Shown one piece after another: positions 31,703-42,000 of a DNA stretch of 64,000 bases. The translations under genes were made by a program, and so were the position numbers. This DNA is from Setophaga petechia. Taxonomy: Eukaryota; Chordata; Aves; Passeriformes; Parulidae. Under the pieces are notes generated by a model. The model had not been told where the DNA came from, made no database searches, and was given only the letters and a program-made list of their open reading frames with translations. Every line of letters begins with the position of its first letter. Position 1 is the stretch's first letter. Location: positions 30,599,166 through 30,663,165 of the forward strand of contig JANCRA010000009.1 of the NCBI GenBank assembly GCA_024362935.1, read 5' to 3'.

Positions 31703-34700
31703 TCATGGCTCAGAGTAGAAGGGGGGGGTTTCGGAGGTGGGTGAGAAGAAAGAATCTGAAAGGAAAGTTGTGGGGTCAGAATTGGGGAGGGAGGTCTCTG
31801 ATGGGGAGGCTTCCGTAAATGATGGTGATCTGCGGAGCTTCCTCTGTCGCCGCCAGCTCGCCACTGCCACTTGCGGGACTGGACTGGGTGTCTTTTTTGC
31901 ACGGGGGACATACGGGCGAACCCAGCGGGAAGGGACCCACTTGGGACCTGAGGCGGTGGACACGCAAGCGTACCCCCGCCCCCAAGTCACAAGCTGAAAT
32001 GGCCCTTCCTGGCGCCAGGTCTCCGGGTCCCTTACCAGAACAGGGGGCTTCTCCTTAAGCCGCAGATCACCGTGTCCTCCGAAGTGCCGTACTATGGCCG
32101 GATTTAAATTGTCAAAAGAACAATTGAGGAAATTTAAGGTGTACAGCGCCCGAGATAGCTGGACCTGAGGGGACTCCATCTTTCCAACTGGTGTTAGATG
32201 GCTTAACACTCTTTTGAGGTTTTGATGGGTCCTCTCGATCACGGCCTGACCTGTGGGGGAATAGGGGATGCCTGTTCGATGCTCTATTCCCCATCGCTGC
32301 AGGAAAACTCTAAGCTCCCTGGAGACATACGCGGGCCCATTATCAGTTTTGAGCTTCTTTGGGATACCCAACACGGAGAAAGCCTGGATGAGATGTTTCT
32401 GGACATCCGAAGCTTTCTCCCCTGTGTGGGCAGAGGCAAAGACGGCACTGGAAAAGGTGTCTACTGACACATGAACATACTTGAGGCGGCCGAATTGCGG
32501 AATTTTGGTGATATCAGTCTGCCACACCTCGCAACTTGAAAGTCCCCTTGGATTGGCGCCAGCAGGCAGCGATGGTGGCTGGCTCTGCTGACACTGGGGG
32601 CATGTCGCCACAATGGCCTTGGCCTGGTCACGCGTAAGGTCGAATTGGCGGACCAGACCAGGCGCATTTTGATGGAAGAGCTGGTGGCTCAACTTGGCCT
32701 GCTGGAACACATCTGGGAGCGGAGCCATTTTGACCACTGTGGCCATGGCCCACTCGGGTTCAATCTCGGCAGGGGCCGCAAGAGCATCAGCTCTGCGGTT
32801 GCCCTCTGCGATGAACCCGGGCAGATCAGTGTGGGACCTGGTATGCATAACGTAGTACATCTGCTCTCTGCGGGAGATGAGATCGGTAAGTTTCGAAAGC
32901 AGATTGTACAGGGCCGGATTTGGAACATCCTGCAGAACAGCTTGTTCAGCTCGGGCAACTACACCAGCTACGTAAGCCGAATCTGTGACCAAATTGAAGG
33001 GCCGGTCCTGGAATTTTTCGAATGCTCTGACGACAGCATCCAACTCAGCGACTTGAGGGGACCCCTCAACATAGTTAACATCCATCTCCCAACGCTGAGT
33101 CTGAGGATCTTTCCAAGTCATCACTGACTTGTGGGATCCTCCGGATGCGTCCGTAAAAACTGTCAGAGCCTCGAGAGGAGCACGGCTCAAAACTCTTTTT
33201 GTGGAAAATTTGAAATGCAGATCGCTGTTGAACAGCGGGTGGGATGGCCGTCCAACATCAATCTGCCCGGTGTAATTGGCGAGTGCAAATTGAAGGACTT
33301 CGCTTTCTGACAGGAGTTCATTTAGCATTTTGGTCTTGAGTTTGCCTGATTTGAGATCTAATGGAACGTGTATGCATCCAAAGTCCACACCTGCCAGCTC
33401 CCTGATCCGAAGGCGAGCCTTGCGGATCAGTTCTGCCACCAGCTCGTGTGGCTGGGTGATTCTCTTGGACCGGTGGCAGCTGAGGAACACCCACTCTATG
33501 ATCAAGAGGGGGTCACTCACGCTGGGGTCCTTGTTCTTCCCCTTAGTGTTTTTCCGGGACAGGTCCCATTGATAAATGAGACCATGGAGATGTGGCAGTC
33601 GGCCTAATATGATGAATTTGAAGGGCAGGCCCGGGATATAGCGATGGGCCTGCCTTGCCTCAAGTAGCTCACCGATCTTTTCCAGCGACGCCTCGGCCTC
33701 TGGGGTGAGATCCCTAGGTGAACAAAGCGCCTCTCCTCCCTCCAACAATTTGAAGAGGGGGGCCAGGTCTTCGGTGGTAATACCCAGCCAAGGTCTCACC
33801 CAGTTCAACGCCCCACACAGTTGATGGGCATCCGCCAGAGTGTTCACTTTTGGGTTAATTGCCAATTTTTGAGGAACAATGGTCCTCTTGCTGATCTCAA
33901 GGCCCAGGTATTTCCAGGGTGGCATCCGTTGAATCTTTTCGCTTTGGAGTTCGAACCCTGCAGCGACAAGACAATCGGTCACACAGGTGAGTACGTGGGC
34001 CAGCAGGCTGTCATTGCGGGCACAGACCAGCACGTCATCCATATAGTGGTGGATGACGGCCTCACTGTATCGCTCGCGGATGGGAGCAAGCAGGGCAGCA
34101 ACGTACCACTGGCAAATAATAGGGCTACATTTCATGCCTTGCGGCAAAACTCGCCAGTGGTAGCGTTTACCGGGAGCTTCACGGTTCAAAGCTGGCACTG
34201 TGAATGCAAACCGCGGGGCGTCATCCGGGTGTAGCGGAATTTGGAAGAAACAATCCTTTAAATCAATAATGGCCAAATTCCAATTTTGGGGGAGCATCGA
34301 TGGGGAGGGCATCCCTGGTTGGAGGACACCCATGTCTTCTATGATCTCATTAATTTTGCGGAGGTCGTGAAGAAGCCGCCACTTGCCAGATGCTTTGCGA
34401 ATGACAAACACTGGGGAGTTCCATGCAGACATGGTCTCCACCAGGTTGCCTTTGCGGACTTGCTCCTCCACGAGCTCTGTGAGCGCTTTCAATTTCTGTT
34501 TGTTCAGCTGCCACTGCTTCACCTGTACGGGCTTATCGGATTTCCAATTGAGTTTCCAGGTGGCGCGCTCCTCAGCGACCGCTGCCCGAAAAACCGGGAG
34601 GGGGGCCGGAAGGTCAATTTTGGCTCCCCATTGTTCAAGGGTGTCTCTCCCCCAGAGAGGCTCTGAGTAGTTTAAAACAAACGGGCGGACATGTGCCAAT

Positions 34701-35613
34701 TGCCCGTCTGGCCCCGTGATTTGAACGACGCTCTTAGATTGTTTTGCCAATTGAGACCCGCCTACACCTGTGATGCAGCCTCCCACGTTCTGCAGCTCCC
34801 AGTGTGACAGCCATTCCCGAGCGGGAATGATCGTCACGTCTGCACCTGTGTCTAACATCCCCCGAATGAAAATGGTGTCCCTCCCCTTGCTCATCTGACA
34901 CTCGAGGCGGGGCTTCGAAGACCCCAGCCTCTGAGCCCAGGCCACATGTAGTGTGTTATTGAGCTCTGCCTCCCCTTCTAGGTGTTTGCTGGGAAGGGAG
35001 CTGCACTGACCTGGGCAGTCCAGATCCCAGTCTCCTGTAAGGTCATTATCAATTTCTTGGACCGGGACTGCTTGAGCAAGGATTGTCCCCTTGGGGAGGA
35101 ACAGTGGGGGGCGGAGACACGACACAGTGAGCGTGAATCTGTGCCTTTCAGAGGACACCAAAGATGGGTATACTTGCGCATCTCTCGGTGTGTGCTTGGT
35201 GTCCCCCACGATGACAAACCGGTGGCCTGGATGGCGCCAGCTATCTGGGTGTTCAGGGGACACGGTGAGGAACTGAAGATTGGTGTTGAGCAGCCGGAGA
35301 GCCCTTGTCGTCACCAACCTAAAAGGAGAAGAGATGAAAGAGGTGGTTAGTGACGGTTCTGCCAAGGGAACCAGGGCCCTGGTATGGTCCGTACAAAAAA
35401 GACACGAGGCCTCACAAAGGGAAGCCTCTGCTTCATTCAAGTCCAGTCCAGTAAAAGAATTACATTGCACAAGTGGCAGTTCGCTCCACCCAGATGTTGA
35501 CGGCGAAGCAGGCGGCGGGCCTTCCCTTGCTCCTCTCCCCCTGCATTCCTTAGATGTGATTTGCCCGCCTTCATTTCTGTCACGGCGCAGGGGGGCACTG
35601 CGCTCAGTTACAC
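31703..35613 (-). CDS. pol: ERV-2 pro-pol polyprotein (protease, RT, RNase H, integrase)
   Basis: One uninterrupted frame from the gag slippery site; the first Met-initiated form starts at 35470 (1255 residues, used for numbering). A dUTPase-like segment (50-137, ending [13 protein letters not shown]) precedes the aspartic protease [10 protein letters not shown] (active site 207-210). RT shows LPQGMKCSP (442-450) and YMDD (476-479). RNase H has D774, E809, D830 and D895. Integrase has the HHCC zinc site H929, H933, C957, C960, catalytic D986, D1043 and E1079 with 35 residues between the last two, and the C-terminal domain [12 protein letters not shown]...WVRPYVP, followed by a Ser/Pro-rich tail of about 65 residues. 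It would be made as Gag-Pro-Pol by -1 frameshifting. Pro and pol are one frame, unlike betaretroviruses with a second shift. No internal stop is visible, so the enzyme could be active if expressed, but the gag stop upstream would block its normal route. Confidence 0.95.
35585..35603 (-). promoter_or_regulatory. Stem-loop downstream of the ERV-2 slippery site
   Basis: GCGCAG (35585-35590) and CTGCGC (35598-35603) are complementary with a 7-nt loop. The stem starts about 10 nt after the slippery heptamer on the proviral strand, a position suited to stimulating -1 frameshifting. A longer pseudoknot cannot be excluded. Confidence 0.6.
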
Positions 35614-37734
35614 GTTTTTTTGTGTATTGGTGTTTCCCCCTGTGGCTCCTCCTCCCTGCTGTTTTGCCTCCATCTCCCTCCTGAACTTATAAAATTGTTG
35701 ACGAAGGGAGCAATCGGGCATCCAGTGTCCCAGCTGGGCACACAGGTGGCATGGCGCGTCCCGGGCAGGGGCTGACTTCGGTCCTCCAGCGGCGGCGATG
35801 TCGGCTTCTTCTGGAACGTCTGCAACGGCGACTCGGCGTGATGACGATGTTTTTGAGCTGCCGGCTCGCTGCGGGGTGGGGACTTTGCGAGCGCAGACTT
35901 CCAGAAAATCGCGCAGCTTCGGACGGGGACGCAGGGGCAAGCTCTGGATCGCCGCTTTGCAGGCTGGGGTGCAGTTGGAAGCAGCGATCGACCTCACCAT
36001 CTGTGATTTGAAAGTCTCATCTCCGTCCTCATGCTGCACCGCCGCTTCGACCCGGAGGACAAAATCATCAAAACTTTCCTCAGCCCCCTACCGGATGTCG
36101 GTGGCTGGGACTGCCGGTGTGCCTGAAACTATCTTAAAAAATTCTTCCGCAGCTGCCATGGCACTCAGGCCAAGGGCGTCTGCGGGGATTAATTCTGCGA
36201 CTGGTTGCCCTTTGGCCCACTCCCCAATGCCACACAGGTGTTCCATCGTGATTTCATCCCCATTACCATCCACGGCCAGGTTAGGGTCCGCCCTGAGGCT
36301 GGGGAGAAGGTCTTCGACTGCTCTCTCCCAGCCTGCCTCCCATCTAGAAAACTGTGATTTATTTAGTAAGCATTTGAAAATCTGCCTGATGTCGACAGGG
36401 GCTAATTCAGTTTCTAGAAGGGAGGCTTCGAGTTGGCCTCGAAAGTACTCACTCTCGGGGCCAAACTCTTTCTGGGCTTTGCAGAGCTCCCTAATCACCG
36501 ACCGTGGAACCGGCTTCCACTGCACGTCCACAGCCCCCCCGCGCCGCCGGAGATATTGTACCGGGGCTGCCGTGATAGTATTGGGCTGCTCAGGCTCCTG
36601 TATGAACACATTCACCCCCTCTGCCCCCGATTCCCCAGAACAAGATGGCAACCCGTGGGAACAGGAAGAGAGGGCGTGGGAACCGGAACCTGAGGGGAGG
36701 AGCTGGGAGGTACCGTGGGAAATGGGGGCGGGGTCCGATGCCGTGGGAACACCCGCCCAGGAGGAGGGGATGAGAGGTGTGGCTTTGGGAGTGGGCGTTG
36801 CCCGGGGAGGGACGGGAGGAGGATCGGTGGGAGGAGCAACGGGTGGAGCGCAGGGCGGGACCGGGAGGTGGTACAGAGGAGGAGCATTGGGAGGAGTGGC
36901 AGCTGGTGGCAGGAGGGGGTTGGGCTCGGGAGTAAAAGGGTTGAAAGGGGGGGTGAAGAAGGGGTTTTGGGGGGGAGGGGGTGAAAGAAAAGGGTTCTGG
37001 GAAGGAGACAGGGGCTCCTGCCACGAGGTTCGAGGGTCTCCGCCATCTCGGGCTCCATGGGAGCTATCTTGTGACGGGACTCTGAACCTAACTTTTGCTT
37101 TTAACTTGGGGGACTTCAATACTCGGAACCTAGGGGAACGGGAGAAAGGGGGTGCGGGAGAGTCGGGGGGCGACAGGGCCCTTTGTCGCTCCTCGCGGGG
37201 GGATTGGGGGTCCCGAGGAGGGCCCGGGCGATGACTGGGCTCCGGCTCCTTGTGGGCGAGGGATGCCCGCCTCAGGATCCCGGGTCTTTGAGGGGCAGCA
37301 CAAGAGGGATGAGGGTTAGGAGCAGGGGTAGGGGCTGAACTGGGGACTGAACTTGGAGCACAATTAGAACGATTCAACTGCCCGGAGTCTCTCTGTGAGG
37401 CTCCGGGCGTTCGGGGGCGTCCTCGCAGCTCTTTCGACTGTTTTATTTTCACAGCAGTGATCAGCTGTGTCACCCAATGTAGGTGGCGTGCCAATTTCAA
37501 CCTCTTGGTTATTTCGATACCCTCAGCCCTGGCCAGATCCGATAATTTACGCGCCACGCCTTCCCAAAAGCGGAGGTCGCGGCAATGGTCTGGGGTAAAA
37601 TCACGGAACTGCGAGCAGACCCACCGAATTAAACTTCGGATCTCCCGCTCTTTAACTGGGAGATCCGCTCCAACTAACAGTGAACTCGAAACTAAAACAG
37701 CTTCGCGCTGAGCTGCTGACAGGCGAGCACCCAT
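35608..37734 (-). pseudogene. gag: ERV-2 gag, interrupted by one in-frame amber codon
   Basis: Structural polyprotein of the virion core. Start at ATG 37734, giving MGARLSAAQRE with Gly2 for myristoylation; upstream in-frame codons lack matrix similarity. Matrix 1-100; a very long proline/serine-rich region of about 290 residues with three NPF motifs (247, 257, 265) and a PPLY late motif (285-288); capsid from about 395 with WKPVPRSVIRELCKAQKEFG. TAG at 36088-36090, after residue 548, falls at the first position of the major homology region (GAEESFDDFVLRVEAA follows in the same frame). The frame then continues through one zinc knuckle CHLCAQLGHWMPDC, with all ligands present, to TAA at 35608-35610. 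The single amber probably arose by one C-to-T change and would truncate Gag and block Pro-Pol. Confidence 0.93.
35614..35620 (-). promoter_or_regulatory. Gag-Pro -1 frameshift site (A AAA AAC), ERV-2
   Basis: Gag ends CAA AAA AAC GTG TAA, placing A AAA AAC in the right register. After slipping, the frame starting CGT GTA ACT is open without a stop into protease. A GC stem-loop follows at 35585-35603. The same heptamer is kept in ERV-1. Confidence 0.9.
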
Positions 37735-38030
37735 GCCTGATGTTGTCCAAATGCAGCTCAGATTCCACACCCAGGAGAATAACTGAATGATAGCTTAAAT
37801 GGAGAAACAAAACAAACACAGCGGGAGAGGGAGTAATATCAACAGAAGTAAAACAGAGGCAGGCGGGGAAAAGATTAGGGAACCCCCGGGAGGACCCTCT
37901 ATCGCCCCGGAACGGGGATCGCTCGGCGCCGCAGGGAAACCGACGCCGGACGAAGGGACTCACCACCCTCTGGCTTCCGGAACCCAAGAACCCAGGGGTG
38001 AGACGGATAAAAGATAGAGGGGGAAAGAAA

Positions 38031-38037
38031 GCTTACC
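38031..38037 (-). promoter_or_regulatory. Candidate major splice donor, ERV-2 leader
   Basis: Proviral TACGGTAAGCTTTC fits a GTAAG donor. It lies about 255 nt after the 5' LTR and ahead of gag, where retroviral donors often sit. Confidence 0.5.
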
Positions 38038-38215
38038 GTACCAAGACCGGGGGGGGTGTATGGGTCTGGGTGTGGTGCCTGGCTGTCGACCTGGCTCTGG
38101 GTGCCGAGCTGTCCACAGGTCGGGATCCCCGGGAGCGCTACCCCAAGTGCCCTGGGGTCTGCTCCCACCGGGGTGCTGTCGCGTCCGGAGACGTCGAGGA
38201 CGTCAAAGTTGCGGG

Positions 38216-38257
38216 TCCGACGTAGTCCAAAATTGGTCCGACGTAGTCCAAAATTGG
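38216..38257 (-). repeat. 21-bp perfect tandem duplication after the ERV-2 primer site
   Basis: Two adjacent identical units (38216-38236, 38237-38257), each containing GACGTAGTCCAAAATTGG. On the proviral strand they begin about 10 nt after the primer-binding site. Confidence 0.9.
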
Positions 38258-38267
38258 GCAAACGTCG

Positions 38268-38285
38268 CCTCGCGTTCGGGCGCCA
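38268..38285 (-). other. ERV-2 primer-binding site (lysine tRNA type)
   Basis: The proviral strand reads TGGCGCCCGAACGCGAGG. The first 12 bases are the standard tRNA-Lys type site; the last part differs. A 5-nt spacer separates it from the LTR end GCAGCAGCA. Confidence 0.85.
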
Positions 38286-38290
38286 ACAGC

Positions 38291-39055
38291 TGCTGCTGCG
38301 CGGGCGTCTGACCCTGGCTAGCGGCCACAAGCGCTCCGCAGCCCACAGCTGGGTCGGGCCAGCCCTTTGCCTTCGGCAGCCGAGGTGGCTGGGGAAGCGG
38401 CTGGCTGCCAGGGACCCTCCCTGCATCCTGGCAGAGAGCGGAGTCCCTGAGGGAACTGAAGAGGAGAGGCGCGAGGCAGCAATTATGGAGCGAGGCAGAA
38501 AGACGACGAAGCAGGGCAGAAACTCGCAGGCAGGAACTGGGTTTATTAAGGGGAAAGGAACGGCAGGTGGGGTAGGGAGTGCGAGCAACTGCCCCCCGTC
38601 CCCCCCTCGGGGGAGGCAGATAAAGGGACCCCGAGGGGAGGGGGGATACACAAATGACCAATAAAATTATGAATACAAATAATGGACACGACATGACAAC
38701 AAGTGGGAATACAGCAAGGTGTGGCTTTCCCCCTCTGCACCAATCACCCTCATTCCCTGATCGAAGGTGCTAGAAACAGGGAGTGGGATGAGGGTGATGG
38801 ACAGGGGGGCTGCCAGGGCAACGAAGGAGGGGATAACTGATGGACAAAAGAATGGTTACAAAAAGGGGCGGGCGTAACTGAAGTAATGGGGGTAAGTTGC
38901 AGCAGGCCCGAAGGGGGGGGGGGGGGGGGGGGGGGAAGGGGAGGGGGAGAGAGGGAGGGGGAGAGCCTTGAACAAAGTCATCAACTTAAATGAATAATAG
39001 AGTCCATAGAACTCAATATAATTTCATGCAACTGAACCAAACACGCACCACGACA
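38291..39055 (-). repeat. ERV-2 5' LTR
   Basis: 765 bp, the pair of 29424-30186, with TG...CA ends. AATAAA at 38542-38547. The plus-strand G run here is 23 bases (38913-38935) against 20 in the 3' LTR; the length difference is typical of slippage. Confidence 0.95.
38542..38547 (-). promoter_or_regulatory. AATAAA polyadenylation signal, ERV-2 5' LTR
   Basis: Same sequence context (TTAATAAACCC on the proviral strand) as in the 3' LTR. Confidence 0.6.
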
Positions 39056-39061
39056 AATAGC
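39056..39061. repeat. Target site duplication of ERV-2, right copy
   Basis: AATAGC, identical to 29418-29423, followed by satellite TTTTTCACTGTATCACC. Confidence 0.9.
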
Positions 39062-42000
39062 TTTTTCACTGTATCACCTATGGAGAAACTCTGCCTGCTG
39101 AGAAAACATCTCCCATGGTTTTTAAAAGGGTACAAGAAGGTCTGCAGAGTGTTTTGCAAGAAGTAAAAGAAAGTTGTCCAAAACCTCTTCGATTTGAATT
39201 TCACTGGGAAAGGAAAATGCAGGAGAGTGGAAATGTAGTGTTTTCTATCACTGTGCAAGCTGGACACACAACCCCAGTGTTGTGCAGTAATTAGCTTTTC
39301 AGTGCACTGTAGTCAGTGCCTCTTGTTACCTACATCTAAGCAAAGTGCTTTTTTCCCCACGTCTCGCAAGGAGAAACTGTGCCAGTCAAGAAAAAATCTC
39401 CCATCGAGTTTTAGAGTTTGCACGCAGGTCCGCAGGGTGTTTTGCAACAAGAAAAAGAAAGTTGTCAAAAACGCCTTCGATTCCAATATTAATGGCAATG
39501 GAATAGGCAGGAGAGTGGAAAGGTACTGTTTTCTTTCAGTTTGCAAGCTGCTTACAAAATGCCAGTGTTGTGTAGCCTTTAGCTTTGCAGTGCACTGTAG
39601 CAAGTGCCTCTAGTCACCTACATCTAAGCATATTCGTTTTTCACAATGTCTCGCAAGGAGAAACTCTGCCTTCTCAGAAAACATCTCCCATGGTGTTTTA
39701 GAATTTAGAAGAAGGTCTGCAGAGTATTTTGCAAGAAGTAAAAGAAAGTTGTCTAAAACCCCTTCGATTCGAATTGTACTGGGAAAGGAAAATGCAGCAG
39801 AGTGGAAAGGTACTGTTATCTCTCACTTTGCCAGCTGTTTACAAAATGCCAGTGTTGTGCAGCCTTTAGCTTTGAGCGTCCTGTAGCAAGTGCCTGTAGT
39901 CACCTACATCTTAGCAAATTCCTTTTTCACAATGTCTCGCAAGGAGAAACTCTGCCTGCTGAGAAAACATCTCCCATGGTGTTTTAGAAGGTACAAGAAG
40001 GATTGCAGAGTGTTTTGCAAGAAGTAAAAGAAAGTTGTCCAAAACCGCTTCAATTCGAATTTCACTGGGAAAGGAAAATGCAGGAGAGTGCAGGGGTACT
40101 GTTTTCTCTCAGTTTGCAAACTGTGCCACAATGCAAGTGTTGTGCAGCCATTACCTTTGCAGTGCACGGTAGCAAGTGCCTCTAGTCACCTACATCTAAG
40201 CAAATAGCTTTTTCACTGTATCTCCTAAGGAGAAACTTTGTCTGTTGAGAAAAGAGCTCCCATGGTTTTTAAAAGGGTACAAGAAGGTCTGCAGAGTGTT
40301 TTGCAAGAAGTAAAAGAAAGTTGTCCAAAACCCCTTCGATTCGAATTTCACTGGGAAAGGAAAATGCAGGAGAGTGGAAATGTACTGTTTTCTATCACTG
40401 TGCAAGCTGGACACACAATCCCAGTGTTGTTCAGCAATTAGCTTTTCAGTGCACTGTAGTAAGTGCCTCTGGTCACCTACATCTAAGCAAATAGCTTTTT
40501 AACTGTATCACCTATGGAGAAACTCTGCCTGCTAAGAAAACATCTCCCATGGTTTTTAAAAGGGTACAAGAAGGTCTGCAGAGTGTTTTGCAAGAAGTAA
40601 AAGAAAGTTGTCCAAAACCCCTAAAATTCGAAATGTACTGGGAAAGGAAAATGCAGGAGAGTGGAAAGCTACTGTTTTCTATCAGTTTGAAAACAGTGCC
40701 ACAAGGCGAGTGTTGTGCAGCCATTACCTTTGCAGCGTCCTGTAGCAAGTGCCTCTAGTCACCTACATCTAAGCAAATTCCTTTTTCACAATGTCTCGCA
40801 AGGAGAAACTCTGCCTGCTGAGAAAACATTTCCCATGGTGTTTTAGAAGGAACAAGAAGGTCTGCAGTGTGTTTTGCAAGAAGTAAAAGAAAGTTGTCCA
40901 AAACCCCTTCGATTCGAATTTCACTGGGAAAGGAAATTGCAGGAAAGAGCAGGGGTACTGTTTCCTCTCAGTTTGCAAACTGTGCCACAATGCATGTGTT
41001 GTGCAGCAATTAGCTTTTCAGTGCACTGTAGCAAGTGCCTCTAGTCACCTACATCTAAGCAAATAGCTTTTTCACTGTATCACCTATGGAGAAACTCTGC
41101 CTGCTGAGAAAACATCTCCCATGGTTTTTAAAAGGATACAAGAAGGTCTGCAGAGTGTTTTGCAAGAAGTAAAAGAAATTTGTCCAAAACCCCTAAAATT
41201 CGAATTGTACTGGGAAAGGAAAATGCAGGAGAGTGGAAAAGTAATGTTTTCTCTCAGTTTACAAGCTGCTTACAAAATGCCAGAGTTGTGCAGCCTTTAG
41301 CTTTGCAGCGTCCTGTAGCAGATGCCTCCACTCACCTACATCTAAGCATATTCCTTTTTCACAATGTCTCGCAAGGAGAAACTCTGCCTGCTGAGAAAAC
41401 GTCTCCCATGGTGTTTTAGAAGGTACAAGAAGGTCTGCAGAGTGTTTTGCAAGAAGTAAAAGAAAGTTGTCCAAAACCCCTAAAATTTGAATTGTACTGG
41501 GAAAGGAAAATGCAGGAGAGTGGAAATGTAGTGTTTTCTATCAGTGTGCAACCTGGACACACGATCCCAGTGTTGTGCAGCAATTAGCTTTTCAGTGCAC
41601 TGTAGGAAGTGCCTCTTGTTACCTACATCTAAGCAAAGTGCTTTTTTCCCCACGTCTCGCAAGGAGAAACTGTGCCAGTCAAGAAAAAATCTCCCATCAA
41701 ATTTTAGAGTTTGCACGCAGGTCCGCAGGGTGTTTTGCAACAAGAAAAAGAAAGTTGTCCAAAACGCCTTTGATTCCAATAATTATGGCAATGGAATAGG
41801 CAGGAGAGTGGAAAGGTACTGTTTTCTTTCAGTTTGCAAGCTGCTTACAAAATGCCAGTATTGTGCAGCCTTTAGCATTGCAGTGTCCTGTAGCAAGTGC
41901 CTGTAGTCACCTACATCTAAGCAAATTCCTTTTTCACAATGTCTCGCAAGGAGAAACTCTGCCTGCTGAGAAAACGTCTCCCATGGTGTTTTAGAAGGTA

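Larger units (their letters stand above)
37735..38267 (-). other. ERV-2 leader between primer site and gag
   Basis: About 530 nt with no supported gene. It holds a perfect 21-bp tandem duplication at 38216-38257 just after the primer site, and a splice donor candidate CGGTAAGC at 38031-38037 on the proviral strand. The packaging signal is expected here but cannot be pinpointed. Confidence 0.65.
29424..39055 (-). mobile_element. ERV-2: well preserved beta/alpha-type endogenous retrovirus
   Basis: A 9.63-kb provirus on the minus strand flanked by AATAGC. Order on its own strand: LTR 39055-38291, primer site 38285-38268, leader with splice donor candidate, gag 37734-35608, pro-pol opened by -1 frameshifting to 31703, env 31658-30272, polypurine tract, LTR 30186-29424. 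LTR comparison by eye shows about 11 substitutions plus length changes in a G run (about 1.5%), so it is younger than ERV-1. Visible breaks are one amber codon in gag (36088-36090) and one frameshift near the SU/TM junction of env. Pol is open throughout. Gag-Pol is betaretrovirus-like, whereas Env is of alpharetroviral type. Confidence 0.97.

Noticed and set aside
35798..37234. 478-codon plus-strand open frame antisense to ERV-2 gag
   Set aside because: Antisense viral genes exist in some retroviruses, but this frame lies opposite GC- and proline-rich gag, is low complexity, and lacks a recognisable domain or its own promoter. Treated as a shadow.
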